Assembly (NCBI GenBank): GCA_019694795.1
Contig: JAIBBF010000007.1
Span: 1-64,000 of the forward strand
Direction: 5' to 3'
Length of the DNA: 64,000 bases
Source: Flavobacteriales bacterium
Lineage (GTDB): Bacteria; Bacteroidota; Bacteroidia; Flavobacteriales_D; UBA2798
In this document: positions 35,480 through 44,258 of the stretch, piece after piece
How the letters are laid out: the number at the start of each line of letters is the position of its first letter
Numbering within the stretch: position 1 is the first letter of the stretch
Position numbers and translations under genes: made by a program
The notes under the pieces: model-generated
Told to the model about the DNA's origin: nothing
The model's input: only the letters and a program-made list of their open reading frames with translations
Databases searched by the model: none

Positions 35480-35878
35480 ATGATTCCTGATTTATATACC
35501 GAATTTCAATTTAAAACCAGCCGAAGCGGAGGAAAGGGAGGTCAACACGTGAATAAAACGGAATCTAAGGTGGAGTTGATTTTTCATGTGAACAATAGTG
35601 AGTTACTGACCGAAGACCAAAAAACGATTTTACTAGAGCGCTGGACCAACAAAATGGATTCGGAAGGGTATTTTCACCTTACGGAAGAAGGTGACCGAAG
35701 CCAGATAAAAAATAAGGAAGAATTAATCCGAAAGTTTTATGCCCTTTTAAAATCGGCATTGCGACCGGTAAAAAAGCGAAAAACAACCAAAGTTCCCAAA
35801 GCAGTAAAGGCTAAACGAAGAGAAGATAAAAACCGACGGTCCGACATTAAAGCCAATCGCCAAAAACCGAAATTGTAA
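35480..35878 (+). CDS. arfB: Alternative ribosome-rescue factor ArfB (peptidyl-tRNA hydrolase)
   Basis: A 132-residue protein with the release-factor-like catalytic GGQ (residues 20-22, in SRSGGKGGQHVNKTESKVEL) and a basic C-terminal tail (KKRKTTKVPKAVKAKRRE...) of the kind that enters the empty mRNA channel of stalled ribosomes. It frees nascent chains on non-stop messages. Length and both features are typical. The start is fixed by the promoter element 4 bases upstream. A bidirectional terminator follows directly. Confidence 0.95.
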   Translation: MIPDLYTEFQFKTSRSGGKGGQHVNKTESKVELIFHVNNSELLTEDQKTILLERWTNKMDSEGYFHLTEEGDRSQIKNKEELIRKFYALLKSALRPVKKRKTTKVPKAVKAKRREDKNRRSDIKANRQKPKL

Positions 35879-35880
35879 AA

Positions 35881-35907
35881 AAAAGTCCGACAAATTGCCG
35901 GACTTTT
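35881..35907. terminator. Bidirectional rho-independent terminator
   Basis: Arms AAAAGTCCG (35881-35889) and CGGACTTTT (35899-35907) around a 9-base loop, with A residues before and T residues after. It serves arfB and, on the other strand, the DUF4836-like gene. Confidence 0.88.
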
Positions 35908-35924
35908 TATTATTAAGAAAAAGC

Positions 35925-37502
35925 TTAAAACTCGAATTGGAAAAAGGTATCCATTACGGCTTTTGTAATTACGTATAATCCATTTTCCCCGGTATTGCGG
36001 AAGGTCATTTCAAAATGCATTTCTTCCATGTTTCCGTATGCGTATACTTTGTCCCAATTAGCCATTACCTGACGCGCTTCTTTTTCACGTTCACTCATGG
36101 AGGCTACCAGAGGTTTAAAGTCGAACATACCGAAGAATGGGTTTTCGCTCGCTTTCTTTTCGAGTCCATCCGCTTTAAAATCTTTCAGTTTACCATTGGT
36201 GGCAACTGAATTGGCCAGACTTTCCGAATTAGAGATGTAAAGTTTACCGGGAGTGAAAACCATATAAGCGTCTCTGTTTTTGTAAACACCATTTTCTGAT
36301 TTTGTAAGATCGGGCATGGTATCTACCATTGATTTTAGTAAATCACCTTTAATTCCAAGGGAAACAGAGAACAAGGGCTCGTTCGATTTATAGGTTTCAG
36401 TTTGTGTTTTTCCTGCTTCATCCTGGTATTCGTATGATTTTTCTACTTCTTCCATTCCTACAAAACTCATAGCAAAATCACCAGTGAAGGAATTCACCAA
36501 ATCATTAAATGCTATACCTGTTTTTTCGGAAAACTGATTTTTCTCTTTAGAAATTTCTTCAGGATCTACCGATTCGATGAAGGACATGAAATTAGAAGGG
36601 GAGAGGGATAGTGAGAAGAATCCAAAAAGTTTATCGTTGGTCAAAAAAGAAAGGGTAGAAGGATCAACTCCCTTTTTCGTCAGGTCTTTAGTTTTTGCCT
36701 TTGCTTTATCCGATAAATGATTGATCATTTTTGCAGAGATCTTATCGGTTTCAAATGAAACGGTGTAATAGGTATAAGAACCATCAAAGGTTTCAATCAG
36801 GTTAGCTAATTGTTCCTTTTCCTTACCACGTGCTTCGCGGTTTCCGAGTTTCATCATATCCCCGGAGAAAATCATAGCGCTGAAATCGGCATCTTCTTTC
36901 AAAAAGGTAGCATAGTTTTCATTGGGTTCGGTTTCTACGATCGACTGCGCCATTTTTTCATCCATCAATTTTTCCATTTGCTCTTTGGTGATGTCGAAAT
37001 TGTTAGGATCGGTCATGATAAACATTCCGAATTTTTTGTACCAGCAAATGGCCATTTCATTTTTAGGAGAAATCACATAGTGATAATCATTTTTTTCTGC
37101 CGGTTCAACTTCCATGTCTTCACGAATCAGCTTCGCAAAGGCTTCCGGATCTTTGAGATTGAAAACTGTAACCACACTTTCAATGGTCCCCTCATCATTG
37201 ATGTCGGCCAACACAAAACTTTTACCTGAAAAATCGATACCCGTTTTTTCGGAATCCGTCACATAATCGATCATCTCTGCAAAAATCATTTTAAATGCAC
37301 CCGGAAATACAGCTCCGTCGCTCATTCCTGATTTATCAAGTATTTCCTGCGCTTTTAATGATAAAATCATTTCGGGATTACTTTGTGCAATCAGGTTAAT
37401 GGAGGCACGCTCTGCATCAATGGCGGTTTTGTCGCCACAGGCACTGAGTAAAATAGCTGCAGAAGCCAGAACAAAAAATGATTTCTTAAATGGAATAAAC
37501 AT
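35925..37502 (-). CDS. DUF4836-like lipoprotein
   Basis: A 525-residue lipoprotein with signal FFVLASAAILLSAC and lipidated Cys near 22. The mature part has the repeated build of DUF4836-type Bacteroidota lipoproteins (NPEMILSLKAQEILDKSG, then FVLADIND and GAFKMIFAE-like segments, and later SLGIKGDLLKSMVDTMPDL). The function of that family is unknown. It is a single gene between two terminated or divergent neighbours with a well-formed promoter (-7 at 37535-37542 and a TTG 21 bases upstream of it). The family call is from pattern memory and is moderately sure. Confidence 0.75.
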   Translation of the reverse strand: MFIPFKKSFFVLASAAILLSACGDKTAIDAERASINLIAQSNPEMILSLKAQEILDKSGMSDGAVFPGAFKMIFAEMIDYVTDSEKTGIDFSGKSFVLADINDEGTIESVVTVFNLKDPEAFAKLIREDMEVEPAEKNDYHYVISPKNEMAICWYKKFGMFIMTDPNNFDITKEQMEKLMDEKMAQSIVETEPNENYATFLKEDADFSAMIFSGDMMKLGNREARGKEKEQLANLIETFDGSYTYYTVSFETDKISAKMINHLSDKAKAKTKDLTKKGVDPSTLSFLTNDKLFGFFSLSLSPSNFMSFIESVDPEEISKEKNQFSEKTGIAFNDLVNSFTGDFAMSFVGMEEVEKSYEYQDEAGKTQTETYKSNEPLFSVSLGIKGDLLKSMVDTMPDLTKSENGVYKNRDAYMVFTPGKLYISNSESLANSVATNGKLKDFKADGLEKKASENPFFGMFDFKPLVASMSEREKEARQVMANWDKVYAYGNMEEMHFEMTFRNTGENGLYVITKAVMDTFFQFEF

Positions 37503-37534
37503 AATTGGTGCTCTAATTTTTAGGTTTGGTCTGC

Positions 37535-37542
37535 CAAAAATA
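37535..37542 (-). promoter_or_regulatory. -7 promoter element (TATTTTTG) with TTG at -33 spacing
   Basis: An exact TAnnTTTG match 32 bases before the ATG at 37502. On the minus strand a TTG lies 21 bases upstream, which fits the known TTG-N19-21-TAnnTTTG layout of Bacteroidota. This is the best-formed promoter in the window. Confidence 0.6.
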
Positions 37543-37625
37543 CCGGTTTTATCTTTTCAAAAACAAGATGTATCGGTAGGAATAAAAATTATTTATGAAC
37601 GGGAATCCCGTGGCATGGCCTTTAA

Positions 37626-37633
37626 TATCTTTG
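37626..37633 (+). promoter_or_regulatory. -7 promoter element (TATCTTTG) with 4-base spacer to ATG
   Basis: An exact TAnnTTTG match followed by CACC and the ATG at 37638, suggesting a leaderless message. Confidence 0.55.
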
Positions 37634-37637
37634 CACC

Positions 37638-38213
37638 ATGCACGATATTGAGCCGCATTATAACTGGAGAAGTCTGTATACCGCAGAAGAAGATGCGAGG
37701 AGTCCGTTCTACGGCAGGGAATACAGTGAGTTTGAGTTTGGCAATCATGTATATGATCATTATATCCATCCCCAATGGGATGAATTCGGATCGCAAACGC
37801 TTTACCTGAAACTGCTTTATACAGATTATCATCAGGGATATTGCATCATTGAAATGATTGGTGAATGGAACGATTGTTTGTACAACGATATCATGGTTTT
37901 AAAGCGTGAAATACTTGAACCACTTATGGATGAAGGAATCTCCAAATTTATCCTGGTCGGGGAAAATGTGCTCAACTTCCATGCCTCAGACGATTTGTAT
38001 TATGAGGAGTGGTCCGACGATATCTCCGCGGATGGTGGCTGGATTGCCCTTGTAAATTTTCTGGATCATGTTATCCGCGATATGCAGGATGCCAATATCG
38101 ATTCCTATTTGGTAATGGGGGGAAATGTCAATGAAATTGACTGGAGAACCTTACATCCGTCTGACTTCTATAAGCGGGTGGATAAATATGTTCACCGAAG
38201 ATTAGAGGCATGA
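37638..38213 (+). CDS. Conserved hypothetical protein, acidic, soluble
   Basis: A 191-residue cytoplasmic protein with no signal peptide or membrane segment, acidic and rich in Tyr, Trp and Asp (YNWRSLYTAEEDARSPFYG, then EWNDCLYNDIMVLKREIL and FILVGENVLNFH). It reads like an alpha/beta protein with a C-terminal helical region. I know no named family, though its look (no low complexity, normal codon use) marks a real gene. A promoter 4 bases upstream fixes the start. The 3' end overlaps the convergent Nudix gene by 22 bases. Confidence 0.8.
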   Translation: MHDIEPHYNWRSLYTAEEDARSPFYGREYSEFEFGNHVYDHYIHPQWDEFGSQTLYLKLLYTDYHQGYCIIEMIGEWNDCLYNDIMVLKREILEPLMDEGISKFILVGENVLNFHASDDLYYEEWSDDISADGGWIALVNFLDHVIRDMQDANIDSYLVMGGNVNEIDWRTLHPSDFYKRVDKYVHRRLEA

Positions 38214-38644
38214 ACCGATAGGAGTTCCGCCACTTTTTTATCTATGGGAAAGGTAAAATGTTCCGGACTAATCTCAGCCATTTCAATCCACCTGAACGAC
38301 TGCGCTCCTTCCGATACTTCAAAGTCAAATTCCCGTTCCGAGATGCGGATATTACGGCTATCGAAATCCTGAACTAAATAATAAATACTGATGATTTGAT
38401 TCGAGGTATGGAAAGCCGAAGCCTGAAAAAAATCGGTGGTATAAAAATGAGAAATGCCATCAATTTCAAGGTCCATTTCCTCCCGGCATTCCCGTTTTAG
38501 GCAGTCAATAGTTCCTTCTCCAAATTCAAGTCCCCCTCCCACAAACTTGGTAAATGATTTTCCAAAACGGTGCTCGTCGGTAACCAGGACCTTATTTTCA
38601 TGGATTAGAATTCCATAAACACGGATATTAAATACCTTTTTCAT
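38192..38644 (-). CDS. Nudix hydrolase
   Basis: A 150-residue protein with a complete Nudix box, GGGLEFGEGTIDCLKRECRE followed by EMDLEI, matching G-x5-E-x7-R-E-U-x-E-E-x-G-U except that the last Gly is Asp. It would hydrolyse a nucleoside diphosphate linked to another group; the substrate is not evident. N-terminal strands (VYGILIHENKVLVTDEHRFG) precede the box as usual. It overlaps the upstream membrane gene by 4 bases (ATGA) and the convergent hypothetical gene by 22 bases. Confidence 0.9.
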   Translation of the reverse strand: MKKVFNIRVYGILIHENKVLVTDEHRFGKSFTKFVGGGLEFGEGTIDCLKRECREEMDLEIDGISHFYTTDFFQASAFHTSNQIISIYYLVQDFDSRNIRISEREFDFEVSEGAQSFRWIEMAEISPEHFTFPIDKKVAELLSVHASNLR

Positions 38645-39276
38645 GAATCAATGACCTCAGAATTGGATTGCGATTGCTGTAAATATTGGATATAGGCACT
38701 TATTTCTTTTTTATAGGTGGATAATAACCGGGCATTTAACAGCAATGAAGTGAAAACAATAAAAGAGAAATTTTGTTGGGGCGGCAAGATGAACAGGATA
38801 ATCAAATTCAAATAGACAATCATCAGATCGATTATTCTAAAATTTGAAATTCCATTATGGAGCAAGATGAGAGAAAGTCCGTGCCCCATACTAAATGCCG
38901 AATAAACGACGGTAATATTGATTCGATCACCAAAATAATTTTCTTTAGAAAATAGAGCAGCAAGCAAATTAAGCAAAGCACAAAAGATGATAGAAATTTG
39001 AAGGGGCTTTAATTTTTTAGGCGGATGATTATTGGTGTTCCGCGGAATTAATCCATCCACTTTAATTTCAAGATCCAAACTAACAGGATTTACCCTTAAT
39101 GAAAGCTCCCGGTGATCGGGAAGAATGTATTTTATTTCTTTGGATAATTCATTCATGCTCGGATAAGAACCCAGTTCCGTTTCATTGTACCAGATTCTGA
39201 CATTCCGGAATTGTTTTTCCCAGGTCATTCTGATTTCTTCCGGATGATCTTTGGTGCCGAACTGAATGCTTTTCAT
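38641..39276 (-). CDS. Membrane protein of unknown function
   Basis: A 211-residue protein with a soluble N-terminal half (FGTKDHPEEIRMTWEKQFRN and a beta-rich segment like LSLRVNPVSLDLEIKVDG) and about four membrane segments in the second half (for example LQISIIFCALLNLLAALF and LMIVYLNLIILFILPP). No known domain is recognised. It is translationally coupled to the Nudix gene through an ATGA overlap. The terminator at 39304-39323 lies just upstream, belonging to the acidic-tail gene, so this pair probably has its own promoter within the short gap. Confidence 0.75.
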   Translation of the reverse strand: MKSIQFGTKDHPEEIRMTWEKQFRNVRIWYNETELGSYPSMNELSKEIKYILPDHRELSLRVNPVSLDLEIKVDGLIPRNTNNHPPKKLKPLQISIIFCALLNLLAALFSKENYFGDRINITVVYSAFSMGHGLSLILLHNGISNFRIIDLMIVYLNLIILFILPPQQNFSFIVFTSLLLNARLLSTYKKEISAYIQYLQQSQSNSEVIDS

Positions 39277-39303
39277 ATCCGAATGAGGGAATGGTCAAAA
39301 AAA

Positions 39304-39323
39304 AATCCCGCAGTTGCGGGATT
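39304..39323 (-). terminator. Rho-independent terminator of the acidic-tail gene
   Basis: Stem AATCCCGC/GCGGGATT with a 4-base loop. On the minus strand it is followed by a run of about ten T residues. Confidence 0.85.
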
Positions 39324-39343
39324 AAATATAGGAATCATTTAGC

Positions 39344-39742
39344 TTAATCTTCATCATCATCATCACCGGCATCATCACCAGCTTCATCATCATCACCTCC
39401 GTCGGCATCCGGTTTATCATATTCCTCTTCGTCGTCGTCATCCGCTCCGAATTCTCCCTTATCGCCTTCGAAACCGCCTCCGGTATCCGGAACACTAAAG
39501 TCATCGTCGCCAAAGAATTCTTCATCCTCATCATCGACCGATTTTGATTTTTTCTCTACGAATTTAACCTTAACCAGGTAAATGGCTTCGGCTGTTTCAA
39601 GGGTAACAACGGTAAGTGTTTCCTTAGGCGTAACTATTTTCTGTACATGCCCGGCATAACCGGCAGGATACTTCTTTTTAAGCTCCTGTTGCATTTCAGG
39701 ACTTAATTTCTCATAGCTAATGATACTTTTCTTCTTTTCCAT
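39344..39742 (-). CDS. Small protein with long acidic tail
   Basis: A 132-residue protein. The first 75 residues (SYEKLSPEMQQELKKKYPAG, then VTPKETLTVVTLETAEAIYL) form a compact basic domain, and the last 60 are almost all Asp, Glu and Gly (DDEDEEFFGDDDF, then DDDDEEEYDKPDADGGDDD). I recall similar proteins sometimes misnamed DNA primase in Bacteroidota; nothing here supports a primase. The tail could mimic nucleic acid or bind a basic partner, but that is a guess. Its stop is followed by a strong terminator, and mnmA ends about 127 bases upstream of its start. Confidence 0.8.
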   Translation of the reverse strand: MEKKKSIISYEKLSPEMQQELKKKYPAGYAGHVQKIVTPKETLTVVTLETAEAIYLVKVKFVEKKSKSVDDEDEEFFGDDDFSVPDTGGGFEGDKGEFGADDDDEEEYDKPDADGGDDDEAGDDAGDDDDED

Positions 39743-39869
39743 TACTCGAAAGCTAAAAGATGTTTTGCGTTTTTAATTTCGGGGCTAATATAAAAGGAAT
39801 TTCCAAATGCAAAATTTCCTGCAATAAAAAACGTGCTTCATTTTTTTAACCAAAGGATGAGGAAATCTT

Positions 39870-41048
39870 TCAATAATGGATTACTCCCGAACCAATCAAT
39901 TCATCATCGAGGTACCAGGCAGCAAACTGACCGGGAGTAATTCCCTTCTGAGGCCTGTCGAATTTTAAGTACCACCCTTCGGGTGATGGAATGATCGTCG
40001 CATCTTCCAGGGGCTGACGATATCTGATTCTGGACTTCACTTTTAAACCGCCATTTCCGGGTATCAGATCTTTTCTGATCCAATGAATTTCATCATTTCG
40101 AATGAATAAGGCCTTGCGGTATAAACCGGGATGATCTTCTCCCTGTCCGGTATAAATAATGTTATTTTCTACATCCAGCGCTATCACAAATAAGGGACGG
40201 GCTGTGCCTCCGATGTTGAGACCTTTTCGTTGACCAATGGTATAAAAGTGAGCCCCGTCATGCTTTCCAACTATTTTACCCATTTCTGGCTGATACGTAA
40301 AAGGGTGGGAGAGGCCTGATAAATCGGAATCGCTTAGGGAATTGTAATCGGTGTACATTGGCAAATCGGAAGGGATTTCTATCACTTTCCCTTCTTTTAC
40401 CTTCAACTTTTGTTGCAAAAATTCAGGCAGGCTGATTTGTCCGACAAAGCATAATCCTTGTGAATCTTTTTTGTTGGCGGTAATTAAATTTTCGCGGGCC
40501 GCTATGGCTCTTACTTCACTTTTTTGTAAATGTCCAATGGGAAATAGTGCTTTCGAAAGCTGTTCTTGCGATACCTGGCACAAAAAATAACTCTGGTCTT
40601 TATTTGGATCCAATCCGGATAACAGGCGATAAACCGGTCCATCTGGACCCTGAATTTCATCCCTCCGGCAATAATGACCGGTGGCCACCAGATCTGCACC
40701 CAATTTTAAAGCGGCGTCCAAAAACACATCGAACTTTATTTCACGGTTACACAACACATCCGGGTTAGGGGTTCTTCCCAATTCGTATTCCCGGAACATG
40801 TAGTCAACAATCCGATCCTTATATTCTGCCGAGAAATCAATGGTTTGAAAAGGTATTCCCAGTTTTTCTGCCACCAGCATCGCGTCTGTGGAATCATCTA
40901 TCCAGGGACATTCATTGTGTAATGTAACGGACTCATCGGTCCAGTTGCGCATAAAAATCCCAATCACCTCATACCCTTGCTCTTTCAGCAAATAGGCGGC
41001 AACACTGGAATCTACTCCCCCCGAAAGGCCTACAACAACGCGTTTCAT
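39870..41048 (-). CDS. mnmA: tRNA-specific 2-thiouridylase MnmA
   Basis: A 392-residue PP-loop enzyme that makes 2-thiouridine at the wobble position of Lys, Glu and Gln tRNAs. It has SGGVDSS (residues 9-15), FMRNWTDE, the catalytic C100 in [13 protein letters not shown], and the second catalytic C200 in [11 protein letters not shown]. The tRNA-binding and C-terminal beta-barrel regions ([14 protein letters not shown]-like segment, and [18 protein letters not shown]) are complete. An exact TATCTTTG promoter lies 4 bases before the ATG. Confidence 0.97.
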   Translation of the reverse strand: MKRVVVGLSGGVDSSVAAYLLKEQGYEVIGIFMRNWTDESVTLHNECPWIDDSTDAMLVAEKLGIPFQTIDFSAEYKDRIVDYMFREYELGRTPNPDVLCNREIKFDVFLDAALKLGADLVATGHYCRRDEIQGPDGPVYRLLSGLDPNKDQSYFLCQVSQEQLSKALFPIGHLQKSEVRAIAARENLITANKKDSQGLCFVGQISLPEFLQQKLKVKEGKVIEIPSDLPMYTDYNSLSDSDLSGLSHPFTYQPEMGKIVGKHDGAHFYTIGQRKGLNIGGTARPLFVIALDVENNIIYTGQGEDHPGLYRKALFIRNDEIHWIRKDLIPGNGGLKVKSRIRYRQPLEDATIIPSPEGWYLKFDRPQKGITPGQFAAWYLDDELIGSGVIHY

Positions 41049-41052
41049 GGCA

Positions 41053-41060
41053 CAAAGATA
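41053..41060 (-). promoter_or_regulatory. -7 promoter element (TATCTTTG) with 4-base spacer to mnmA ATG
   Basis: An exact TAnnTTTG match on the minus strand followed by TGCC and the mnmA ATG, the leaderless arrangement again. Confidence 0.55.
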
Positions 41061-41119
41061 GTTAGTATTCAGCGTTTAATTTGTTTAAAAAGGAATGTTA
41101 TTTTTACAAAAAAGCTCCT

Positions 41120-41994
41120 ATGAAAAAGTTGATGGTTTTGGCCCTGGTGTTGAATGTCCTTACCGGCTTCGCACAAAAGGGAAAAAGTAAGGAAGATCTG
41201 GTTGCATTTCGGATTTTTGATTCGAAGGGCAAAGAAGTTCGCTTTGCTGATGCAAGTGCACGATTGCTGAAAAATGATGTCGTGTTTTTTGGAGAGCTGC
41301 ACAACAATGCCATTGCACACTGGATTCAGCTTCGTTTAACGCAGGCCTGTTGGGAAGTGAAAAAAGAAAATATGTTTCTCGCTGCAGAAATGTTCGAAGC
41401 GGATAATCAATTGGGAATGGACGATTTTTTGAAGGGTAACATCGACGAAAAAGTGTTTAAGGAAAAAGTTCGTTTGTGGCCCAATTATGAAACAGATTAC
41501 AAGCCTTTGGTGGATTTTGCCAAGGAAAAAAACTTGCTTTCATCTGTGCGAATGTCCCCCGCAAATATGCCAATCTGGTTTATAAACGTGGTTTAGATTC
41601 ATTGGCACTTTTAAGTCAGGAAGAAAAAAACTGGATCGCTCCATTGCCCATTGAATATGATGGATCATTAGGCTGCTACAAACGCATGCTGGAGATGTCG
41701 GGTGGTCACGGTGGTGATAATTTACCCAAAGCACAAGCGGTTAAAGATGCTACGATGGCATGGTTTATTTCCAAGGCTTGGTCGAAAGGAAAATTTGGTA
41801 TTCACTATAACGGATCCTGGCACTCGGAGTATGGCGAGGGTATTCAATGGTATTTAAAAAAGTATTCTCCGGGCATACAATTGGGTTCCATCACCACGGT
41901 GAGCCAAAAAAATGTGAATGTATTGGAAAAGGAAAACCTGGATAAATCGGATTTTATCATTGTGGTGGCGGAAGATATGACCACGACCCATTAA
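41120..41994 (+). pseudogene. ChaN-like (haem-binding/DUF399 family) gene split by a -1 frameshift
   Basis: The first frame, from the ATG at 41120, gives signal peptide KKLMVLALVLNVLTGFAQ and the ChaN motif FFGELHNNAIAHWIQL, and stops at 41596. The -1 frame continues the family sequence from about 41534 (AFICANVPRKYANLVYKRG, then LGCYKRMLEMSG and FGIHYNGSWHSEYG) to a stop at 41994. Joined, the product is 291 residues, a normal ChaN length. The junction is the heptamer A AAA AAC at 41527-41533 read in frame as AAA AAC. Adding one A also restores the frame, so a homopolymer deletion, a sequencing error or programmed frameshifting are all possible. Confidence 0.85.
41527..41533 (+). other. A AAA AAC slippery heptamer at the ChaN frame junction
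   Basis: The zero-frame codons are AAA (41528-41530) and AAC (41531-41533), preceded by A, a canonical -1 slippery sequence. Only a weak 4-bp stem (TGCG/CGCA, 41547-41563) was seen downstream. Confidence 0.7.
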
Positions 41995-42120
41995 AAAATG
42001 TTAAGGGTTGAATTTCTCACCGAGGCTTCCGTTTATCTCTAAGATATTAACTATACATTGCTGATACTTATTCTTTGAATCAGACCAACAGTTGGGTCCA
42101 ATTTGGCATTTTTGTAACAC

Positions 42121-43092
42121 ATGGAATACCCTTTAGATATATCGTTAGTCATTCCTCTGAAAAATGAGGAAGAATCTCTTCCGGAATTGTGCGCGTGGAT
42201 TGACCGCGTTTGTAAGCAACACAAGTTTAGTTATGAAGCTATTTTGGTGGATGATGGAAGCGATGATAATTCATGGAGCATCATTCAATCGATCTCATCG
42301 GAGAACAATAATGTAAAGGGAATTAAATTCAGAAGAAATTACGGCAAATCGGCGGCCTTGCATGTGGGATTTGAAGCTGCAAGGGGACGTGTGGTAATTA
42401 CGATGGATGCGGATTTGCAGGATAGTCCCGATGAAATTCCGGAACTCTATGCCATGATCACCGAGCAGGGATATGATTTGGTTTCCGGTTGGAAAAAGAA
42501 GCGCTATGATCCCATCATGAAAACGCTTCCCACCAAGTTATTCAATTGGGCAACACGTAAAATGTCGGGCATTTATCTCCATGATTTCAATTGTGGATTA
42601 AAGGCGTATAAAAACAAGGTGGTAAAATCGGTAGAGGTAATGGGCGAAATGCACCGTTACATTCCTGTTATTGCCAAATGGAACGGTTTTAAAAAAATCG
42701 GAGAAAAAGTAGTTGCGCACCAGGCCAGGAAATACGGATCATCCAAGTTCGGGTGGAATCGTTTTATCAATGGATTTCTCGATTTATTTACCATCACTTT
42801 TGTGAGTCGTTTTTCCAAAAAGCCCATGCACTTTTTCGGAGCTTTGGGAACCTTAATGTTTTTCATCGGTTTTATACTTGCCCTGTATATGGGAATCGAT
42901 AAATTATTTATCAATACCGCAGGAAGCAAAATTGCTGAGCGTCCGGTTTTTTACATTTCCCTTACAACCATGATATTGGGAACTCAATTATTCCTGACCG
43001 GATTTTTGGCTGAATTGCTGGTTAGAAATTCGTCGACCCGCAACAATTATCATGTAGAGGACAAAACCGGTTTTTCAACTTCCGATAAGTGA
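42121..43092 (+). CDS. Family 2 glycosyltransferase, polyprenyl-phosphate type (GtrB/DPM1-like)
   Basis: A 323-residue membrane protein. The GT-A domain has VIPLKNEEESLPELC, LVDDGSDDNSW, the MDADLQDSPDEIPELY metal and acceptor motif, and LHDFNCGLKAYK. Two C-terminal membrane segments (FFGALGTLMFFIGFILALYM and MILGTQLFLTGFLAELL) place it among GtrB/ArnC/DPM-type enzymes that load a sugar onto a polyprenyl phosphate in the inner membrane. The stop overlaps the GTG of the next glycosyltransferase gene (GTGA), so they form an envelope-glycan operon. Confidence 0.92.
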   Translation: MEYPLDISLVIPLKNEEESLPELCAWIDRVCKQHKFSYEAILVDDGSDDNSWSIIQSISSENNNVKGIKFRRNYGKSAALHVGFEAARGRVVITMDADLQDSPDEIPELYAMITEQGYDLVSGWKKKRYDPIMKTLPTKLFNWATRKMSGIYLHDFNCGLKAYKNKVVKSVEVMGEMHRYIPVIAKWNGFKKIGEKVVAHQARKYGSSKFGWNRFINGFLDLFTITFVSRFSKKPMHFFGALGTLMFFIGFILALYMGIDKLFINTAGSKIAERPVFYISLTTMILGTQLFLTGFLAELLVRNSSTRNNYHVEDKTGFSTSDK

Positions 43093-44222
43093 GAATTGCG
43101 ATCATAGGACCAGCATGGCCATTGCGTGGCGGTATTGCAAATTTTAATGAAGCTTTAGCGCGGGCATTGCAAAAAGAAGGACATCAGGTTCGACTTTTCT
43201 CCTTTTCACTACAGTATCCCGGATTTTTATTCCCCGGTAAAACACAATTTGAATCGGGCGCAACACCAGCGGATCTTGATATTGATACATGCATTAATTC
43301 GGTAAATCCGATTTCGTGGAGGAAGAGTTCCAGAAAAATTAAAGCCTATCAACCAGATCTTGTTTTAGTCCGCTTTTGGCTTCCCTTTATGGGACCAGCA
43401 CTCGGGTCCATTTGTAAATCGCTGCGAAAAAAAATTCCGGTAATCGCCATTACGGATAATGTTATTCCACACGAAGGAAGACCGGGCGACAGGGTATTCA
43501 CGTCCTATTTTTTAAAACAGTGCCACGGCTTTATCGCGATGTCGCAATCGGTTCTTTCCGATCTGGATAAATTTAATGTAAAGGGACCCAAAAAATTATT
43601 GGCGCATCCTATTTATAATATTTTCGGTGAAGCAGTAGATCGAAAATTGGCTTTGGAAAAATTGGGGCTCGATCCGGACTACAACTACTTATTGTTTTTT
43701 GGGATCATTAGAAAATACAAGGGACTGGATATTCTGCTTGAAGCATTAAGCAGGGTAGACGTTAAAAAATATAGCGTAAAATTATTAATAGCAGGTGAGT
43801 TTTATGAGGATGATCAACCCTACAAAAAATTCATCAGTGATCATCAGCTGGAGCAGGTGGTTGTTTTGCATGATCATTTTATTCCTTCCGACGAAGTGAA
43901 GTACTATTTCAGTGCCGCAAGTCTTGTTACACAAACCTACCGTACGGCAACCCAAAGTGGCGTAACTCAGATTGCGTATCATTTTGGTAGACCGATGCTG
44001 GTAACGGATGTAGGCGGATTGGCAGAGACGGTTCCCCATGGTAAAGTGGGCTATGTAACCAGTACTCAACCTTCCGTTATAGCATCATCCATCGAGGATT
44101 TTTTTCTTCACCACCGTGAGGAGGAAATGATTAAAAATACTCAATTGGAAAGCAAGCGGTTCGAATGGTCGGTATTTACCCAAGGCATAATGGATTTACT
44201 GGCGCAAGTCGAGGCCCGATAA
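43089..44222 (+). CDS. Family 4 glycosyltransferase
   Basis: A 377-residue GT-B enzyme with N-terminal IAIIGPAWPLRGGIANFNEA, ITDNVIPHEGRPGD in the middle, and the donor-domain LLFFGIIRKYKGLDILLEAL and TQSGVTQIAYHFGRPML regions. The start is GTG at 43089, overlapping the previous stop by 4 bases. Donor and acceptor cannot be named, but with its partner it likely builds a surface glycan or lipid-linked sugar. Its stop is followed closely by the YwqK-like gene, which has its own promoter. Confidence 0.9.
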   Translation: MRIAIIGPAWPLRGGIANFNEALARALQKEGHQVRLFSFSLQYPGFLFPGKTQFESGATPADLDIDTCINSVNPISWRKSSRKIKAYQPDLVLVRFWLPFMGPALGSICKSLRKKIPVIAITDNVIPHEGRPGDRVFTSYFLKQCHGFIAMSQSVLSDLDKFNVKGPKKLLAHPIYNIFGEAVDRKLALEKLGLDPDYNYLLFFGIIRKYKGLDILLEALSRVDVKKYSVKLLIAGEFYEDDQPYKKFISDHQLEQVVVLHDHFIPSDEVKYYFSAASLVTQTYRTATQSGVTQIAYHFGRPMLVTDVGGLAETVPHGKVGYVTSTQPSVIASSIEDFFLHHREEEMIKNTQLESKRFEWSVFTQGIMDLLAQVEAR

Positions 44223-44245
44223 TTGTATTGAAAAAAATGAATGGT

Positions 44246-44253
44246 TAAATTTG
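44246..44253 (+). promoter_or_regulatory. -7 promoter element (TAAATTTG) with 5-base spacer to ATG
   Basis: An exact TAnnTTTG match followed by AAAAT and the ATG at 44259. It fixes that start and rules out the upstream ATG at 44241. Confidence 0.5.
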
Positions 44254-44258
44254 AAAAT

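Noticed and set aside
39344-39742. DNA primase
   Set aside because: No primase motifs; only a short basic domain and an acidic tail.
41602-41994. Separate small gene after the ChaN start
   Set aside because: It begins inside the ChaN fold and matches the C-terminal half of that family in the -1 frame.
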